Assembly: GCA_002396085.1 (NCBI GenBank)
Contig: DGWI01000015.1
Span: 94,278 to 111,854, forward strand
Direction: 5' to 3'
Origin: Porphyromonadaceae bacterium UBA4262
GTDB taxonomy: Bacteria; Bacteroidota; Bacteroidia; Bacteroidales; Muribaculaceae
Length of the DNA stretch: 17,577 bases
Below, one piece after another: positions 7,003-14,935 of this stretch. The notes beneath the pieces were generated by a model. That model saw only the letters and a program-made list of their open reading frames with translations. It was not told the DNA's origin and searched no databases. Every line of letters starts with the position of its first letter. Position 1 is the stretch's first letter. A program made the position numbers and the translations under genes.

Positions 7003-8982
7003 TTATGCACGCAGCGCACGCATGGCATTGAGCGTGGCGAGAACTGTGACGCCCACGTCGGCAAAGACTGCCATCCACATCGTGGCCAGGCCGAACGCAG
7101 CCAGCAACAAGACAGCGACCTTGATGCCAATGGCCAGCCACACGTTCTGTCGGGCGATGCCCAGCGTGCGACGGGCAATGCCGATGGCAGCGGCTATCTT
7201 GCCGGGCTGGTCGTCCATGATGACGACATCGGCCGCCTCGATGGCGGCATCACTGCCCAGACCGCCCATAGCGATGCCCACATCGGCACGGGCAAGCACG
7301 GGAGCATCGTTGATGCCGTCGCCCACAAAGGCCAAAGCCCCGCGCCGATCGGTCATCAGTTGCTCGACGCATTCCACCTTGTCGGCAGGCAACAGACTGG
7401 CATGATATTCAGTAATTCCCAGTTGGTTGGCAACATCACTAGCCACTTCGTTGCGGTCGCCAGTGAGCATGACGGTGTGCCGCACCCCCATCTTGCCCAG
7501 GTCGGCGATGGCTTGCACAGCATCATCCTTGATGCGATCGTTAATCACGATGTGACCGGCATAGTCACCATTGATGGCGACATGGATGACGGTGCCCGCA
7601 TGCCCCTCATGGCACTGACGGCAATCACGACATTGCGCCCCCACAGCCTGCATCATGCGCTGGTTGCCCACGCACACGATGTCATCGCCCACACGGGCAC
7701 GGATGCCCTGACCAGCCACTTCCTCGACATCGGTCACCTGGCAACCGTCGGTAGCCTCGTCAGGGAAAGCGTTGCGCAGTGCCGCACCGATGGGATGGGT
7801 TGAGTAATGCTCGACATGGGCAGCAAGGTGTAGCAAACGGTGCTCGTCGCAAGCATCGGGATGCACCGCAGTGACTGCAAACTGTCCATGCGTGAGGGTG
7901 CCCGTCTTGTCAAAGACCACTGTGTCAACCTTGGCGAGTATGTCCATATAATTGGCACCCTTGACCAGTATGCCCCGACGCGACGCACCGCCGATGCCGC
8001 CAAAGAAGGTCAGCGGCACACTGATGACCAGTGCGCATGGGCACGACACCACCAGGAACATCAATGCTCGATAGAGCCAAGTGGGGAATGCGTCCATAAA
8101 ATGAGGTGCAAACAGTGGCGGGATAATGGCCAATGCAATGGCCGCAAACACGACAATCGGTGTATAGACACGGGCAAAGCGGGTGATGAAAGCCTCGCTG
8201 CGCGACTTGTGTTGACCAGCATGCTCCACCAGGTCGAGTATCTTAGACACAGTGCTCTCACCGAAGTCGCGCGTGGTGCGCACACGGATGACACCCGACT
8301 GATTGATGCAGCCCGAGATGACCTCGTCGCCCACAGCGACATCGCGTGGCATGCTCTCGCCAGTCAGGGCCATCGTGTTGAGCGACGTGGTGCCCTCGAG
8401 CACCACACCATCTAGTGGAATCCTTTCGCCAGGACGAATAACAATAATCTCGCCGGTAGCAACTTCTTCGGGGCTGACAATTGCCTCGTTGCCATTGCGC
8501 ACCACATGGGCCACATCAGGGCGAATGTCCATCAAGTGTGCGATGCTGTCGCGGCTCTTGCCCTCGGCATAGCCCTCGCACAACTCACCCACCTGGAAGA
8601 AGAGCATGACAAACACAGCTTCAGGGAACTGTGTCTCGGCACCGGGCAAGAAGCCGATGCCCAGAGCACCCAGCGTGGCAATGGACATGAGCAGATGCTC
8701 GTTGAAGGGGTCGCCCTCCATGATGCCCTCGGCTGCCTCCTTGAGCGTATCGTGGCCAATGAGCAGATAAGGAACCAGATAAATCAATAATAGTTGCCAA
8801 GTGGGCAACTGGCAATACTTCTCGACCAGAACAGCCCCGATGAGGAGCAGGCCGGTGGCGATGATGAGTGCGAGTTGCCGCTTGGTGCCATGCTCGTGGT
8901 GATGTTCATGGCAGTGGCATGCGCCAGCGTGGTCATGTCCGCTGCAGCACTCGTGGTGATGGTGATGATGTTCGTGTGACAT
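7003..8982 (-). CDS. P1B-type Zn2+/Cd2+/Pb2+-exporting ATPase with His-rich N-terminus
   Basis: This 659-residue inner-membrane pump couples ATP hydrolysis to export of divalent soft metals. Visible motifs are TGES (207-210), the membrane CPC (314-316), the phosphorylated DKTGT (358-362), the HP of the nucleotide domain (396-397), and GDGINDAP (554-561). In the last membrane segments K621 and D642 are 21 residues apart, as I recall for the K/D pair of ZntA; this supports zinc/cadmium/lead over copper. There is no N-terminal HMA domain (no GMTCxxC). Instead the first 32 residues hold 15 His and 4 Cys. An extra Cys/His cluster (CRDCRQCHEGH, 451-461) lies in the nucleotide-binding domain. The gene is monocistronic, with its own promoter, twin palindromes upstream, and no adjacent regulator. 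Confidence 0.93.
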   Translation of the reverse strand: MSHEHHHHHHECCSGHDHAGACHCHEHHHEHGTKRQLALIIATGLLLIGAVLVEKYCQLPTWQLLLIYLVPYLLIGHDTLKEAAEGIMEGDPFNEHLLMSIATLGALGIGFLPGAETQFPEAVFVMLFFQVGELCEGYAEGKSRDSIAHLMDIRPDVAHVVRNGNEAIVSPEEVATGEIIVIRPGERIPLDGVVLEGTTSLNTMALTGESMPRDVAVGDEVISGCINQSGVIRVRTTRDFGESTVSKILDLVEHAGQHKSRSEAFITRFARVYTPIVVFAAIALAIIPPLFAPHFMDAFPTWLYRALMFLVVSCPCALVISVPLTFFGGIGGASRRGILVKGANYMDILAKVDTVVFDKTGTLTHGQFAVTAVHPDACDEHRLLHLAAHVEHYSTHPIGAALRNAFPDEATDGCQVTDVEEVAGQGIRARVGDDIVCVGNQRMMQAVGAQCRDCRQCHEGHAGTVIHVAINGDYAGHIVINDRIKDDAVQAIADLGKMGVRHTVMLTGDRNEVASDVANQLGITEYHASLLPADKVECVEQLMTDRRGALAFVGDGINDAPVLARADVGIAMGGLGSDAAIEAADVVIMDDQPGKIAAAIGIARRTLGIARQNVWLAIGIKVAVLLLAAFGLATMWMAVFADVGVTVLATLNAMRALRA

Positions 8983-9004
8983 AGTTCATTTCGTTTTCTG
9001 CCCG

Positions 9005-9012
9005 CAAAGTTA
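9005..9012 (-). promoter_or_regulatory. -7 promoter box of the metal ATPase gene
   Basis: On the minus strand this reads TAACTTTG, an exact match to TAnnTTTG. Transcription would begin near 8999, leaving a leader of about 16 nt before the ATG. The -33 region (about 9032-9037) has no good TTTG and is covered instead by the palindrome at 9025-9039. Confidence 0.65.
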
Positions 9013-9024
9013 GGGCAAAAAACT

Positions 9025-9039
9025 TGCAACCTGGTTGCA
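9025..9039. promoter_or_regulatory. proximal operator-like palindrome (7-1-7)
   Basis: TGCAACC-T-GGTTGCA is a perfect inverted repeat with a single central base. It is centred at 9032, about 33 bp upstream of the predicted ATPase start site, so it covers the -33 element. A near-identical copy lies 37 bp further upstream. The 7-1-7 layout resembles boxes of the Fur/Zur family; which regulator binds is inferred, not shown. Confidence 0.65.
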
Positions 9040-9061
9040 GACACGCCCATCAGCATCTATC

Positions 9062-9076
9062 TGCAACCCGGTTGCA
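9062..9076. promoter_or_regulatory. distal operator-like palindrome (7-1-7)
   Basis: TGCAACC-C-GGTTGCA differs from the copy at 9025-9039 only at the central base. Its centre (9069) is about 70 bp upstream of the predicted ATPase start. Its last base is also the first base of the A-tract of the hydrolase terminator. Confidence 0.6.
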
Positions 9077-9107
9077 AAAAAAAGTCCTCACCCCACAGGG
9101 CGAGGAC
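9076..9107 (-). terminator. rho-independent terminator of the ABC/GntR/hydrolase operon
   Basis: On the minus strand, GTCCTC (9107-9102) pairs with GAGGAC (9089-9084). An inner CCC/GGG helix closes a 3-nt loop, and eight T follow (9083-9076). It sits 24 nt after the hydrolase gene ends and separates that operon from the metal ATPase gene transcribed in the same direction. Confidence 0.88.
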
Positions 9108-9130
9108 AAGCGAGAGCAGTAATCATCTTC

Positions 9131-10483
9131 TTATCTTAAAATGTGCTGAATCCATTCAGTAATGTCGGTGAGCACTTGCGGAGCGAGAGTCTCTTGGATA
9201 GCGGCATAATGCAGGCTTGTCGTCCAGCCGTCGCAAGTCTGGAACAGATGATTCAATCTGTCATAGCGTTTGACGATGGCATGAGGCACCAGTCGCTCAA
9301 TGGCCCTGAGATTTGTCTCACAAGCCACCTGACTATCGAGGGTTCCGTTCAGGGCTAGCATCGGGCACTTGACTTGTTGCAACCATTGCGTGGGGTCGCA
9401 CTTAATGAGCCAGCGATAAGCGGGAGAACACAGCGCATCAACCTGTGCTGCCCACGCCGCATTGCCGGCCGTCATCTGTTGCAAGCTTGCCCGTAACGAG
9501 GCAACATCGTCACTCTTGTCTATCAAGTCGAACATAGCCTCAATCTGCTTCAACTGGTCATCGGGCAATGCTGTCCCCATGGCTTTGGCTATCAGTTGGT
9601 TCTGCTCTATCATCAAGTCACGTCCCTTGACGGCAGGACCAGCCATCGACACGACGAAGGCGACATCATCGCCGTGCTGTGCAGCATTCATGAAGGCAAT
9701 CAGACCGCCCTCGCTGTGCCCCAGCATGCCCACCTGGCTGGCATTCACCTCAGTTCGTGCTTGTAAATAATGCAACGCTGCCAACGCGTCGCTGGCCAAC
9801 TGCTCGGTGGTGTCATCGGGGCCGCCAGCCGTCGACCCGCCCACACCACGTTTGTCATAACGTAGCACGGCAATGCCCTTGCGAGCCAATGCATCGGCCA
9901 AGAGCACAAAGGGCTTGTGACGCATGATGGTCTCGTCACGATCATTTGGCCCTGATCCCGACACCAGCACCACGGCAGGGAAATTGTTGCTTTGATTGGG
10001 CAACGTGAGCGTACCGGCCAGTGTCACCGGTCCGTTGACAAAGGTCACTTCCTCTTCGCGATAAGGCTTATTAGAGTCGGCTGCGATAGCAGCCTCTTGT
10101 GGACGATCCACTTCGCCAGCCGACTTGCGTGTAAGTCTCAGCGGGAACGACTGCCCCGTCTGGCTGAATGTCCCGTCCAGGATGCTATCATTAACTGTTG
10201 CAACATATTTTGCACCCAGCATGGTGACATTGACTGTAAGTTTGTCACCATCGATAGTGGCAGTCGCAGGAATTCCCTTGGCATTCTGGTCGGGTGAGTC
10301 TAACGTGGCGGTGAGGCCTTGTTCGGTCTGTTCAAGATTGAGTACCACGTTCAGGCTCATCGGCCCGACGCTGAGTGTGCCTCGCCAAGCGCCGTTCAGG
10401 TCTTGGCCATTGGCCACTGTGCCGATGCACGCTGCGATGAGTGTAGCTAGCAGCACAAAGGGGACTATGCATAGTTGTTTCAT
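9131..10483 (-). CDS. exported alpha/beta hydrolase
   Basis: The 450-residue protein starts with a signal sequence (MKQLCIVPFVLLATLIAACI). IAAC at 16-19 could be a lipobox, so it may be a lipoprotein. Residues about 28-118 form a beta-rich N-terminal domain (LNGAWRGTLSV.. LDGTFSQTGQSFPLRLTR). Residues about 145-450 are an alpha/beta hydrolase: VLVSGSGPNDRDE at 172-184 (oxyanion region), the nucleophile elbow GHSEGG (S257), an acid in NGTLDSQV (D383), and a histidine in RLNHLF (H412). This plan is common in Bacteroidetes serine hydrolases/esterases; the substrate is unknown. The gene lies 51 nt after the GntR stop with a stem-loop between, and probably belongs to the ABC operon. Confidence 0.88.
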   Translation of the reverse strand: MKQLCIVPFVLLATLIAACIGTVANGQDLNGAWRGTLSVGPMSLNVVLNLEQTEQGLTATLDSPDQNAKGIPATATIDGDKLTVNVTMLGAKYVATVNDSILDGTFSQTGQSFPLRLTRKSAGEVDRPQEAAIAADSNKPYREEEVTFVNGPVTLAGTLTLPNQSNNFPAVVLVSGSGPNDRDETIMRHKPFVLLADALARKGIAVLRYDKRGVGGSTAGGPDDTTEQLASDALAALHYLQARTEVNASQVGMLGHSEGGLIAFMNAAQHGDDVAFVVSMAGPAVKGRDLMIEQNQLIAKAMGTALPDDQLKQIEAMFDLIDKSDDVASLRASLQQMTAGNAAWAAQVDALCSPAYRWLIKCDPTQWLQQVKCPMLALNGTLDSQVACETNLRAIERLVPHAIVKRYDRLNHLFQTCDGWTTSLHYAAIQETLAPQVLTDITEWIQHILR

Positions 10484-10505
10484 CTTTCTTGAATTTGTTT
10501 GGAAG

Positions 10506-10524
10506 GCCTCGGCACAGCCGAGGC
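10506..10524. repeat. perfect 8-bp intercistronic stem-loop
   Basis: GCCTCGGC, loop ACA, GCCGAGGC lies between the GntR stop and the hydrolase start. Neither strand has a T-tract after it, so it is not a standard terminator. It may be an mRNA processing or stability hairpin that sets unequal expression of the two genes. Confidence 0.6.
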
Positions 10525-10534
10525 ACTCATAACA

Positions 10535-10897
10535 CTATTTATCTAGAAACTCTTGGTAGATTTTGGCCAAGTCAGCGGGGGTGATGCCCACTGCCTTGAG
10601 TTGGCCCAGGAAGTAGTCCATCTCGCCCTGCATCAACTGCTCGCGCCGCATGCGCACGATTGTGTCGCGGGCTTCGGGAGCAACGAAGTAGCCCAGTCCA
10701 CGCTTGGTGTAGATGATGCCACTTTGTTGCAGGTACTCATAGGTTCGCGCCACGGTGTTGGCGTTGACCTCAATCTGCGCGGCCATTTCGCGCACACTGG
10801 GGATTTTCCCTTCAATCTGCAAGTGCCCGTTGAGCACATCATCGCCGATGCGGTCGGCAATCTGCAGATATATCGCTTTGTTATCCTTGAAGTTCAT
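10535..10897 (-). CDS. YtrA-like GntR family transcriptional regulator
   Basis: This short regulator (121 residues from the chosen start) has a winged helix at about residues 8-75 (IYLQIADRI, GKIPSVREMAAQI, VNANTVARTYEYL, YTKRGLGYFV). Only about 45 residues follow, too few for an effector-binding domain. That is the hallmark of the YtrA subfamily, which usually represses a linked ABC transporter operon. I chose the ATG at 10897 because it forms a TGATG junction with the permease stop and gives the usual MNFKDNKAIYLQI start. An ATG 12 nt further upstream (10909) would add MVVV. Here it is third in the operon, after the transporter genes. Confidence 0.9.
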   Translation of the reverse strand: MNFKDNKAIYLQIADRIGDDVLNGHLQIEGKIPSVREMAAQIEVNANTVARTYEYLQQSGIIYTKRGLGYFVAPEARDTIVRMRREQLMQGEMDYFLGQLKAVGITPADLAKIYQEFLDK

Positions 10898-11724
10898 CAC
10901 GACCACCATTTGAGTGAAATAACATCTTTACGCTTCCACAGCCACCAGGCCAATGCCCAGCAGAGCACCAGTTGTGAGGCACTCCAGACGGCCAACCACA
11001 TCATGCCGGTGGTCTGTTCCACCCCCATCAGCCACATACCGAAAGTCTCCATGTCGCTGAACAACTTGATGCATATCATCAACATGATGACCAAGACGGA
11101 CTGGATGGCAAAGATGGCAGCATAGGTCTTGAGAAATGACAGACGTGGCCACATGATGCTGCCCAGCAAATACAACCCGGGGCCGGCAAGGTTACTGAGC
11201 CATAACGCTATTTCAAACCAAGCCTTGGCCGGCTGCGGCCACCAGTCTTGCTGGAAGGCAAACTCATGGATGGTCGCCAGGAAATTGACGGGCCCCGGCA
11301 CACCCTGGCCGCCACTCCACGGCCACAGAATGGCAATGCGGGTCAAGTCGGCCAACTGGGCACAGATGGGGAAGACCACAATGAAGCCCAACACATAGAC
11401 GACGGTGTTGACCAGGAACTTCTCGAAGGTTGACGACGGCGAGGTGAGCAACTCGATGCGTCCGGCCTTGGTCTTCAGGCCACGGAAGGCAAGCGAGGCA
11501 ATGCCGATGCCACCGAACGAGAACACGACATATACCATGACGTAGCGCATCATCAACTCGGGGCGCGCGGTGCTGTCGCCAATCGTCAGATTGCCCAGAA
11601 TCATGAGCAGGGCCAGCAGGGCATAGATGCCTATGGCTGAGAACAGTAGTGTGCGCCAGTTCTCGACAACTTCTTTGCGCAGGGCGGCAACGAAGCGGTT
11701 CCAATCGAATATCTGATTTTTCAT
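10897..11724 (-). CDS. ABC-2-like transporter permease, six membrane segments
   Basis: The 275-residue inner-membrane protein has a basic amphipathic start and about six hydrophobic segments near residues 25-44, 58-80, 103-122, 173-193, 200-220 and 240-263. Between TM2 and TM3 it has LLTSPSSTFEKFLVN, a short conserved-looking motif seen in permeases paired with YtrA-type regulators in Bacteroidetes. It lies 38 nt downstream of the ATPase gene and overlaps the regulator by one base. It should form the membrane part of an exporter or a stress-related transporter. The substrate cannot be read from the sequence. Confidence 0.85.
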   Translation of the reverse strand: MKNQIFDWNRFVAALRKEVVENWRTLLFSAIGIYALLALLMILGNLTIGDSTARPELMMRYVMVYVVFSFGGIGIASLAFRGLKTKAGRIELLTSPSSTFEKFLVNTVVYVLGFIVVFPICAQLADLTRIAILWPWSGGQGVPGPVNFLATIHEFAFQQDWWPQPAKAWFEIALWLSNLAGPGLYLLGSIMWPRLSFLKTYAAIFAIQSVLVIMLMICIKLFSDMETFGMWLMGVEQTTGMMWLAVWSASQLVLCWALAWWLWKRKDVISLKWWS

Positions 11725-11762
11725 CTTAATGCTAATTTAAAAGGTGAATAGAAAATTGAGAA

Positions 11763-12593
11763 TCACTGGCCAAACAACTGTTGGATGGCCTGAGGCTGTT
11801 GCAAGGTGGCGTTGAAGAGCATCTCCAGGTCGACCTGGGTCTCCTCGCCATCAAGGACAGGGGTGACAACGAGTGTGCCCATGACACCGGTCTGGGCCAA
11901 CAGGGGCTGGTCGCCCTCACGCATGGGACGGAACGCCAGTCGGCTGGCCACCTCGCCCAGGCTGGCATTGAGTAGTACCTGGCTTTGGTCAATGATGAGC
12001 ACATGATCCAAGACTTGCTCGATGTCACGCACCTGGTGGGTTGAGACGAGCATCATCTTGTCATCGGTCATACCCGAGGCGATGATTTTGCGCCACTGGC
12101 TCTTGCTGGGGATGTCCAGTCCATTGGTCGGCTCATCCATGATGAGCACCCGGGTGTTGGTGGCGAGAGCGAAACTCATAAACACCTTCTTCTTCTGCCC
12201 CATGGACAACGACTGCAACTTGCAATCGTGCTCCATCTCGAAGATGTCAAGATAGCGGTTCATGTCCTCGACGCTGAAGTTGGGGTAGAACGGCGCATTG
12301 ATCTTGACAAACTGCGAGAGGGTGGTGTGAGGCAGGTCAAACTCCTCAGGCACCAGGAACATGCTGTTCAGCGTCTGGGGCAGACGGCGACGGACGTCGA
12401 TGCCGTCCAGCGTCACTTGGCCCGATGCGGGGGTGAGCAGGCCGGTCATCAGGTAGATGAGCGTCGACTTGCCGGCGCCATTCTTGCCTAGCAAGCCGTA
12501 GACGTTGCCAGGCTGCAAGTCGAGCGAGAAGTCGCGGAACAACTCTCGCTGCGACTTGCGGTAAGCAAAGGATAAGTTGGTAATCTGTAACAT
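11763..12593 (-). CDS. ABC transporter ATP-binding protein
   Basis: The 276-residue ATPase has Walker A GKNGAGKST (36-44), a Q-loop region near VPEEFDLP (81-88), the signature LSMGQKKK (129-136), Walker B VLIMDEPTNGLD (149-160) and the switch histidine H186 in STHQVRD. A C-terminal extension of about 70 residues follows. It is the first gene of the minus-strand operon, with a Bacteroidetes promoter about 125 nt upstream. Its partner is the permease downstream, and the linked GntR protein is its likely regulator. Confidence 0.92.
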   Translation of the reverse strand: MLQITNLSFAYRKSQRELFRDFSLDLQPGNVYGLLGKNGAGKSTLIYLMTGLLTPASGQVTLDGIDVRRRLPQTLNSMFLVPEEFDLPHTTLSQFVKINAPFYPNFSVEDMNRYLDIFEMEHDCKLQSLSMGQKKKVFMSFALATNTRVLIMDEPTNGLDIPSKSQWRKIIASGMTDDKMMLVSTHQVRDIEQVLDHVLIIDQSQVLLNASLGEVASRLAFRPMREGDQPLLAQTGVMGTLVVTPVLDGEETQVDLEMLFNATLQQPQAIQQLFGQ

Positions 12594-12717
12594 AAACGTT
12601 TATTGTATTAAGAATTAATAATTTATAATTTTGAGTTCTGTTTACATCACTTGATCCTGAGTCCAGTTGTCCATCAAAACAGCTAGCGTTATAGTGTACT
12701 ACCTTACTAGGACACTG

Positions 12718-12750
12718 CAAAGGTATAACACTTCTCGCGAATCCACCAAA
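12718..12750 (-). promoter_or_regulatory. Bacteroidetes-type promoter of the ABC/GntR operon
   Basis: On the minus strand, TTTG (12750-12747) is followed after 21 nt by TACCTTTG (12725-12718), an exact TAnnTTTG. The start site would be near 12711, well upstream of the ATPase ATG. Confidence 0.6.
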
Positions 12751-12795
12751 CTCTTTAACACTTTTTAAATATTTTCTTTGAATAACACCCAAAAT

Positions 12796-12826
12796 TTTGC
12801 CATGTGGCCAAATGTGCGTAACTTTG
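12796..12826 (+). promoter_or_regulatory. Bacteroidetes-type promoter of the RNA helicase
   Basis: TTTG (12796-12799), a 19-nt spacer and TAACTTTG (12819-12826) match the consensus perfectly in both boxes and spacing. The start site would be near 12833. Confidence 0.8.
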
Positions 12827-12897
12827 CAGTCAAAATCAGACTGTTTGTTGTTGAACCTTTCTATCCCTTTGTTCTTTTGTCTTAAAATAGAGCGTAC

Positions 12898-14733
12898 ATG
12901 ATGACATTCGACGAACTGGGCGTGCGCGAGGACCTGTTGCGCGCCATCAATGACTTGGGCTATGTGGCACCGATGCCGGTGCAGGAGAAGGTGATTCCTC
13001 ATTTGTTAAACGAGGAGAGCGACGTGGTGGCGCTGGCACAGACCGGCACTGGCAAGACTGCAGCCTTCGGTCTGCCCCTGCTGCAACGCACTGCCACCAA
13101 GTCCATCGTGCCCCAGGCACTCATTCTGGACCCCACGCGCGAACTCTGCTTGCAGACAGCCAGTGACTTGGCCGACTACGCCAAGTACATTGATGGGCTG
13201 AAGATTCTGCCTGTCTACGGCGGGTCGAGCATCGAGAGCCAGATACGCGCCCTGGAGCGGGGTGTCCACATCATTGTGGCCACGCCGGGCCGTCTGCTCG
13301 ATCTGATACGCCGTGGCAAGGCCGACCTCAGCGCCGTGCACACCGTGGTGCTCGACGAGGCCGACGAGATGCTGAACATGGGCTTTGTCGATGACATCAA
13401 CGCTGTGCTTGATCACGTGCCCGAGCAGCGCAAGATGCTCCTGTTCTCGGCCACGATGCCGCCCGAGATCTCCAAGATTGCGCAGAACTACATGCACGAC
13501 CCGGTGGAGTTTGTCATCGGCAACCGCAATGAGAGCAGCAGCAATGTGCGACACATCTACTATATGGTGAAGGCGAGCGACAAGTACCTGGCCCTGAAAC
13601 GCATCGTCGACTCACGGCCTCGCATCTACGGCATCATCTTCACCCGCACCCGCGCCCAGGCACAGGAGATTGCCGACAACCTCATCCAGGACGGCTACAA
13701 CGCCGATGCCCTGCATGGCGACCTGTCGCAAGCCCAACGCGACGCGGTGATGAAGAAGTTCCGCGAGCGCAACCTGCAACTGCTGGTCGCCACCGATGTC
13801 GCCGCCCGCGGACTGGATGTGGACGACCTGACTCACATCATCAGTTACGCCCTGCCCGACGACAACGACGTGTACAACCACCGCAGCGGGCGCACGGGCC
13901 GTGCCGGCAAGACGGGCACCAGCATCTGCATCATCCACAGCCGCGAGCGAGGCAAGCTCAAGGACATTGAGAAGCACATTGGCAAACAGATGGAGCGCCG
14001 TCAGGTGCCCAAGGCCGAGGAAATCATCGAGAAGCAACTGTTCAATCTGGCCGACAAGATTGAGCGTGTCGAGGTCAAGGAGGACGAGATTGCAGCCTAT
14101 CTGCCACCCGTGTTGAGCAAACTGTCATGGCTCAGTGGCGAAGATCTGCTCAAGCGCTTGCTGTCGCTGGAGTTCAACCGTCTGCTCGACTATTATCGCA
14201 ATGCGCCGGTCATTGAGGACGTGCCCGACAAACGCGAGCGCAAGAAACGCGACGACAAGAAGCGCACCAAGGAGGAGAAGGACTCGCGCGTCGCCGAGAA
14301 GGGCTACGAGCGCGTCTACATCAACTGTGGCAAGGCCGACGGCTTCTTTGCCCCTGACCTGATTCGCCTCATCAACCAGAACACCCGTGGACAGCAGATC
14401 GGGCTGGGACGCATCGACCTGCTGAGCAACTACTCGCTCTTCGATGTGCGTCAGGGCGACGCTCACCGCGTGGTCAGTGCGCTGAAGAACGCCGACTTCT
14501 ATGGCAAGCGCATCTATACCGAACTGGCACAGGAGGGCAAGGACTACGCCGCCCAGTCGTGGGAGAAAACCCGCGTCAAGAAGAACCGCGCTGAGCGCCG
14601 TCGTGCCGAGCGCGAAGCCCGTGAGGCGCAGGGCGACTCGCCCCGTGGCCGCCGCGCCCGCCAGCGCAAGCCCCGCCCCGACACCCAGGACGAGCCCTTC
14701 GCCCGCTTCAAGAAAAAGAAATCCCGCAAATAG
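12898..14733 (+). CDS. DEAD-box RNA helicase with DbpA-type RNA-binding domain
   Basis: This 611-residue ATP-dependent RNA helicase should act in the cytoplasm in ribosome assembly or cold-adapted RNA remodelling. Motifs in order: AQTGTGKT (47-54), PTREL (79-83), ATPGR (128-132), DEAD (153-156), SAT (184-186), VATDVAARGLD (297-307) and HRSGRTGRAG (328-337). A charged linker (about 440-466) leads to a DbpA/CsdA-type RNA-binding domain at about 470-540 (YINCGKADGFFAPDLIRLI, IGLGRIDLL, SLFDV). A very basic tail ends in KKKKSRK. It resembles DeaD/CsdA more than DbpA in having that tail. Two consecutive ATGs occur (12898 and 12901), and either may be used. It is monocistronic with its own promoter and terminator. 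Confidence 0.93.
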   Translation: MMTFDELGVREDLLRAINDLGYVAPMPVQEKVIPHLLNEESDVVALAQTGTGKTAAFGLPLLQRTATKSIVPQALILDPTRELCLQTASDLADYAKYIDGLKILPVYGGSSIESQIRALERGVHIIVATPGRLLDLIRRGKADLSAVHTVVLDEADEMLNMGFVDDINAVLDHVPEQRKMLLFSATMPPEISKIAQNYMHDPVEFVIGNRNESSSNVRHIYYMVKASDKYLALKRIVDSRPRIYGIIFTRTRAQAQEIADNLIQDGYNADALHGDLSQAQRDAVMKKFRERNLQLLVATDVAARGLDVDDLTHIISYALPDDNDVYNHRSGRTGRAGKTGTSICIIHSRERGKLKDIEKHIGKQMERRQVPKAEEIIEKQLFNLADKIERVEVKEDEIAAYLPPVLSKLSWLSGEDLLKRLLSLEFNRLLDYYRNAPVIEDVPDKRERKKRDDKKRTKEEKDSRVAEKGYERVYINCGKADGFFAPDLIRLINQNTRGQQIGLGRIDLLSNYSLFDVRQGDAHRVVSALKNADFYGKRIYTELAQEGKDYAAQSWEKTRVKKNRAERRRAEREAREAQGDSPRGRRARQRKPRPDTQDEPFARFKKKKSRK

Positions 14734-14762
14734 GTTCTCACGTTGATTACACTGAATGGCAT

Positions 14763-14801
14763 AAGGACAAAGGTTAAACATGGCTTTTGTCCTTTGTTTT
14801 T
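14763..14801 (+). terminator. rho-independent terminator of the RNA helicase
   Basis: AAGGACAAA (14763-14771) pairs perfectly with TTTGTCCTT (14786-14794) around a 14-nt loop, and a T-rich run (TGTTTTT) follows to 14801. The T-tract runs straight into the left end of the inverted-repeat element, and a near copy of it recurs at the element's right end. Confidence 0.8.
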
Positions 14802-14862
14802 GGGAACTATATACCTGTTGTCCTCAGTAGATAAAATAGGTTTGTTAACCGCATAGAGTATC

Positions 14863-14877
14863 GTCGCCGGAGGCGAC
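14863..14877. repeat. hairpin 1 of the MITE-like element
   Basis: GTCGCC, loop GGA, GGCGAC: a perfect 6-bp stem inside the element. Confidence 0.7.
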
Positions 14878-14888
14878 AATTTAAGTAA

Positions 14889-14917
14889 CCGAGGGTGGAG
14901 CGAAGCGACACCTTCGG
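14889..14917. repeat. hairpin 2 of the MITE-like element (CCGAGGGTG type)
   Basis: CCGAGGGTG (14889-14897) pairs with CACCTTCGG (14909-14917), with one G-T pair and an 11-nt loop that itself contains GCGAAGC. The same left arm recurs in hairpin 4 at 15009. Confidence 0.75.
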
Positions 14918-14935
14918 CTACTGATAAACAAACTA

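Larger units (their letters stand above)
12594..12897. other. divergent intergenic region between the ABC operon and the RNA helicase
   Basis: These 304 bp hold two back-to-back promoters: minus strand at 12718-12750 and plus strand at 12796-12826. The predicted ABC leader is about 118 nt long and AT-rich near the gene, including an AATTAAG-type stretch at 12608-12630. The helicase leader of about 65 nt is T-rich. I see no open reading frame or known riboswitch. Confidence 0.6.

Noticed and set aside
6918..7004. AAGTCTCT (6918-6925) facing AGAGACTT (6997-7004) as a second, outer terminator arm
   Set aside because: The arms are short and about 70 bp apart, around an already complete 14-bp terminator stem; chance is likely.
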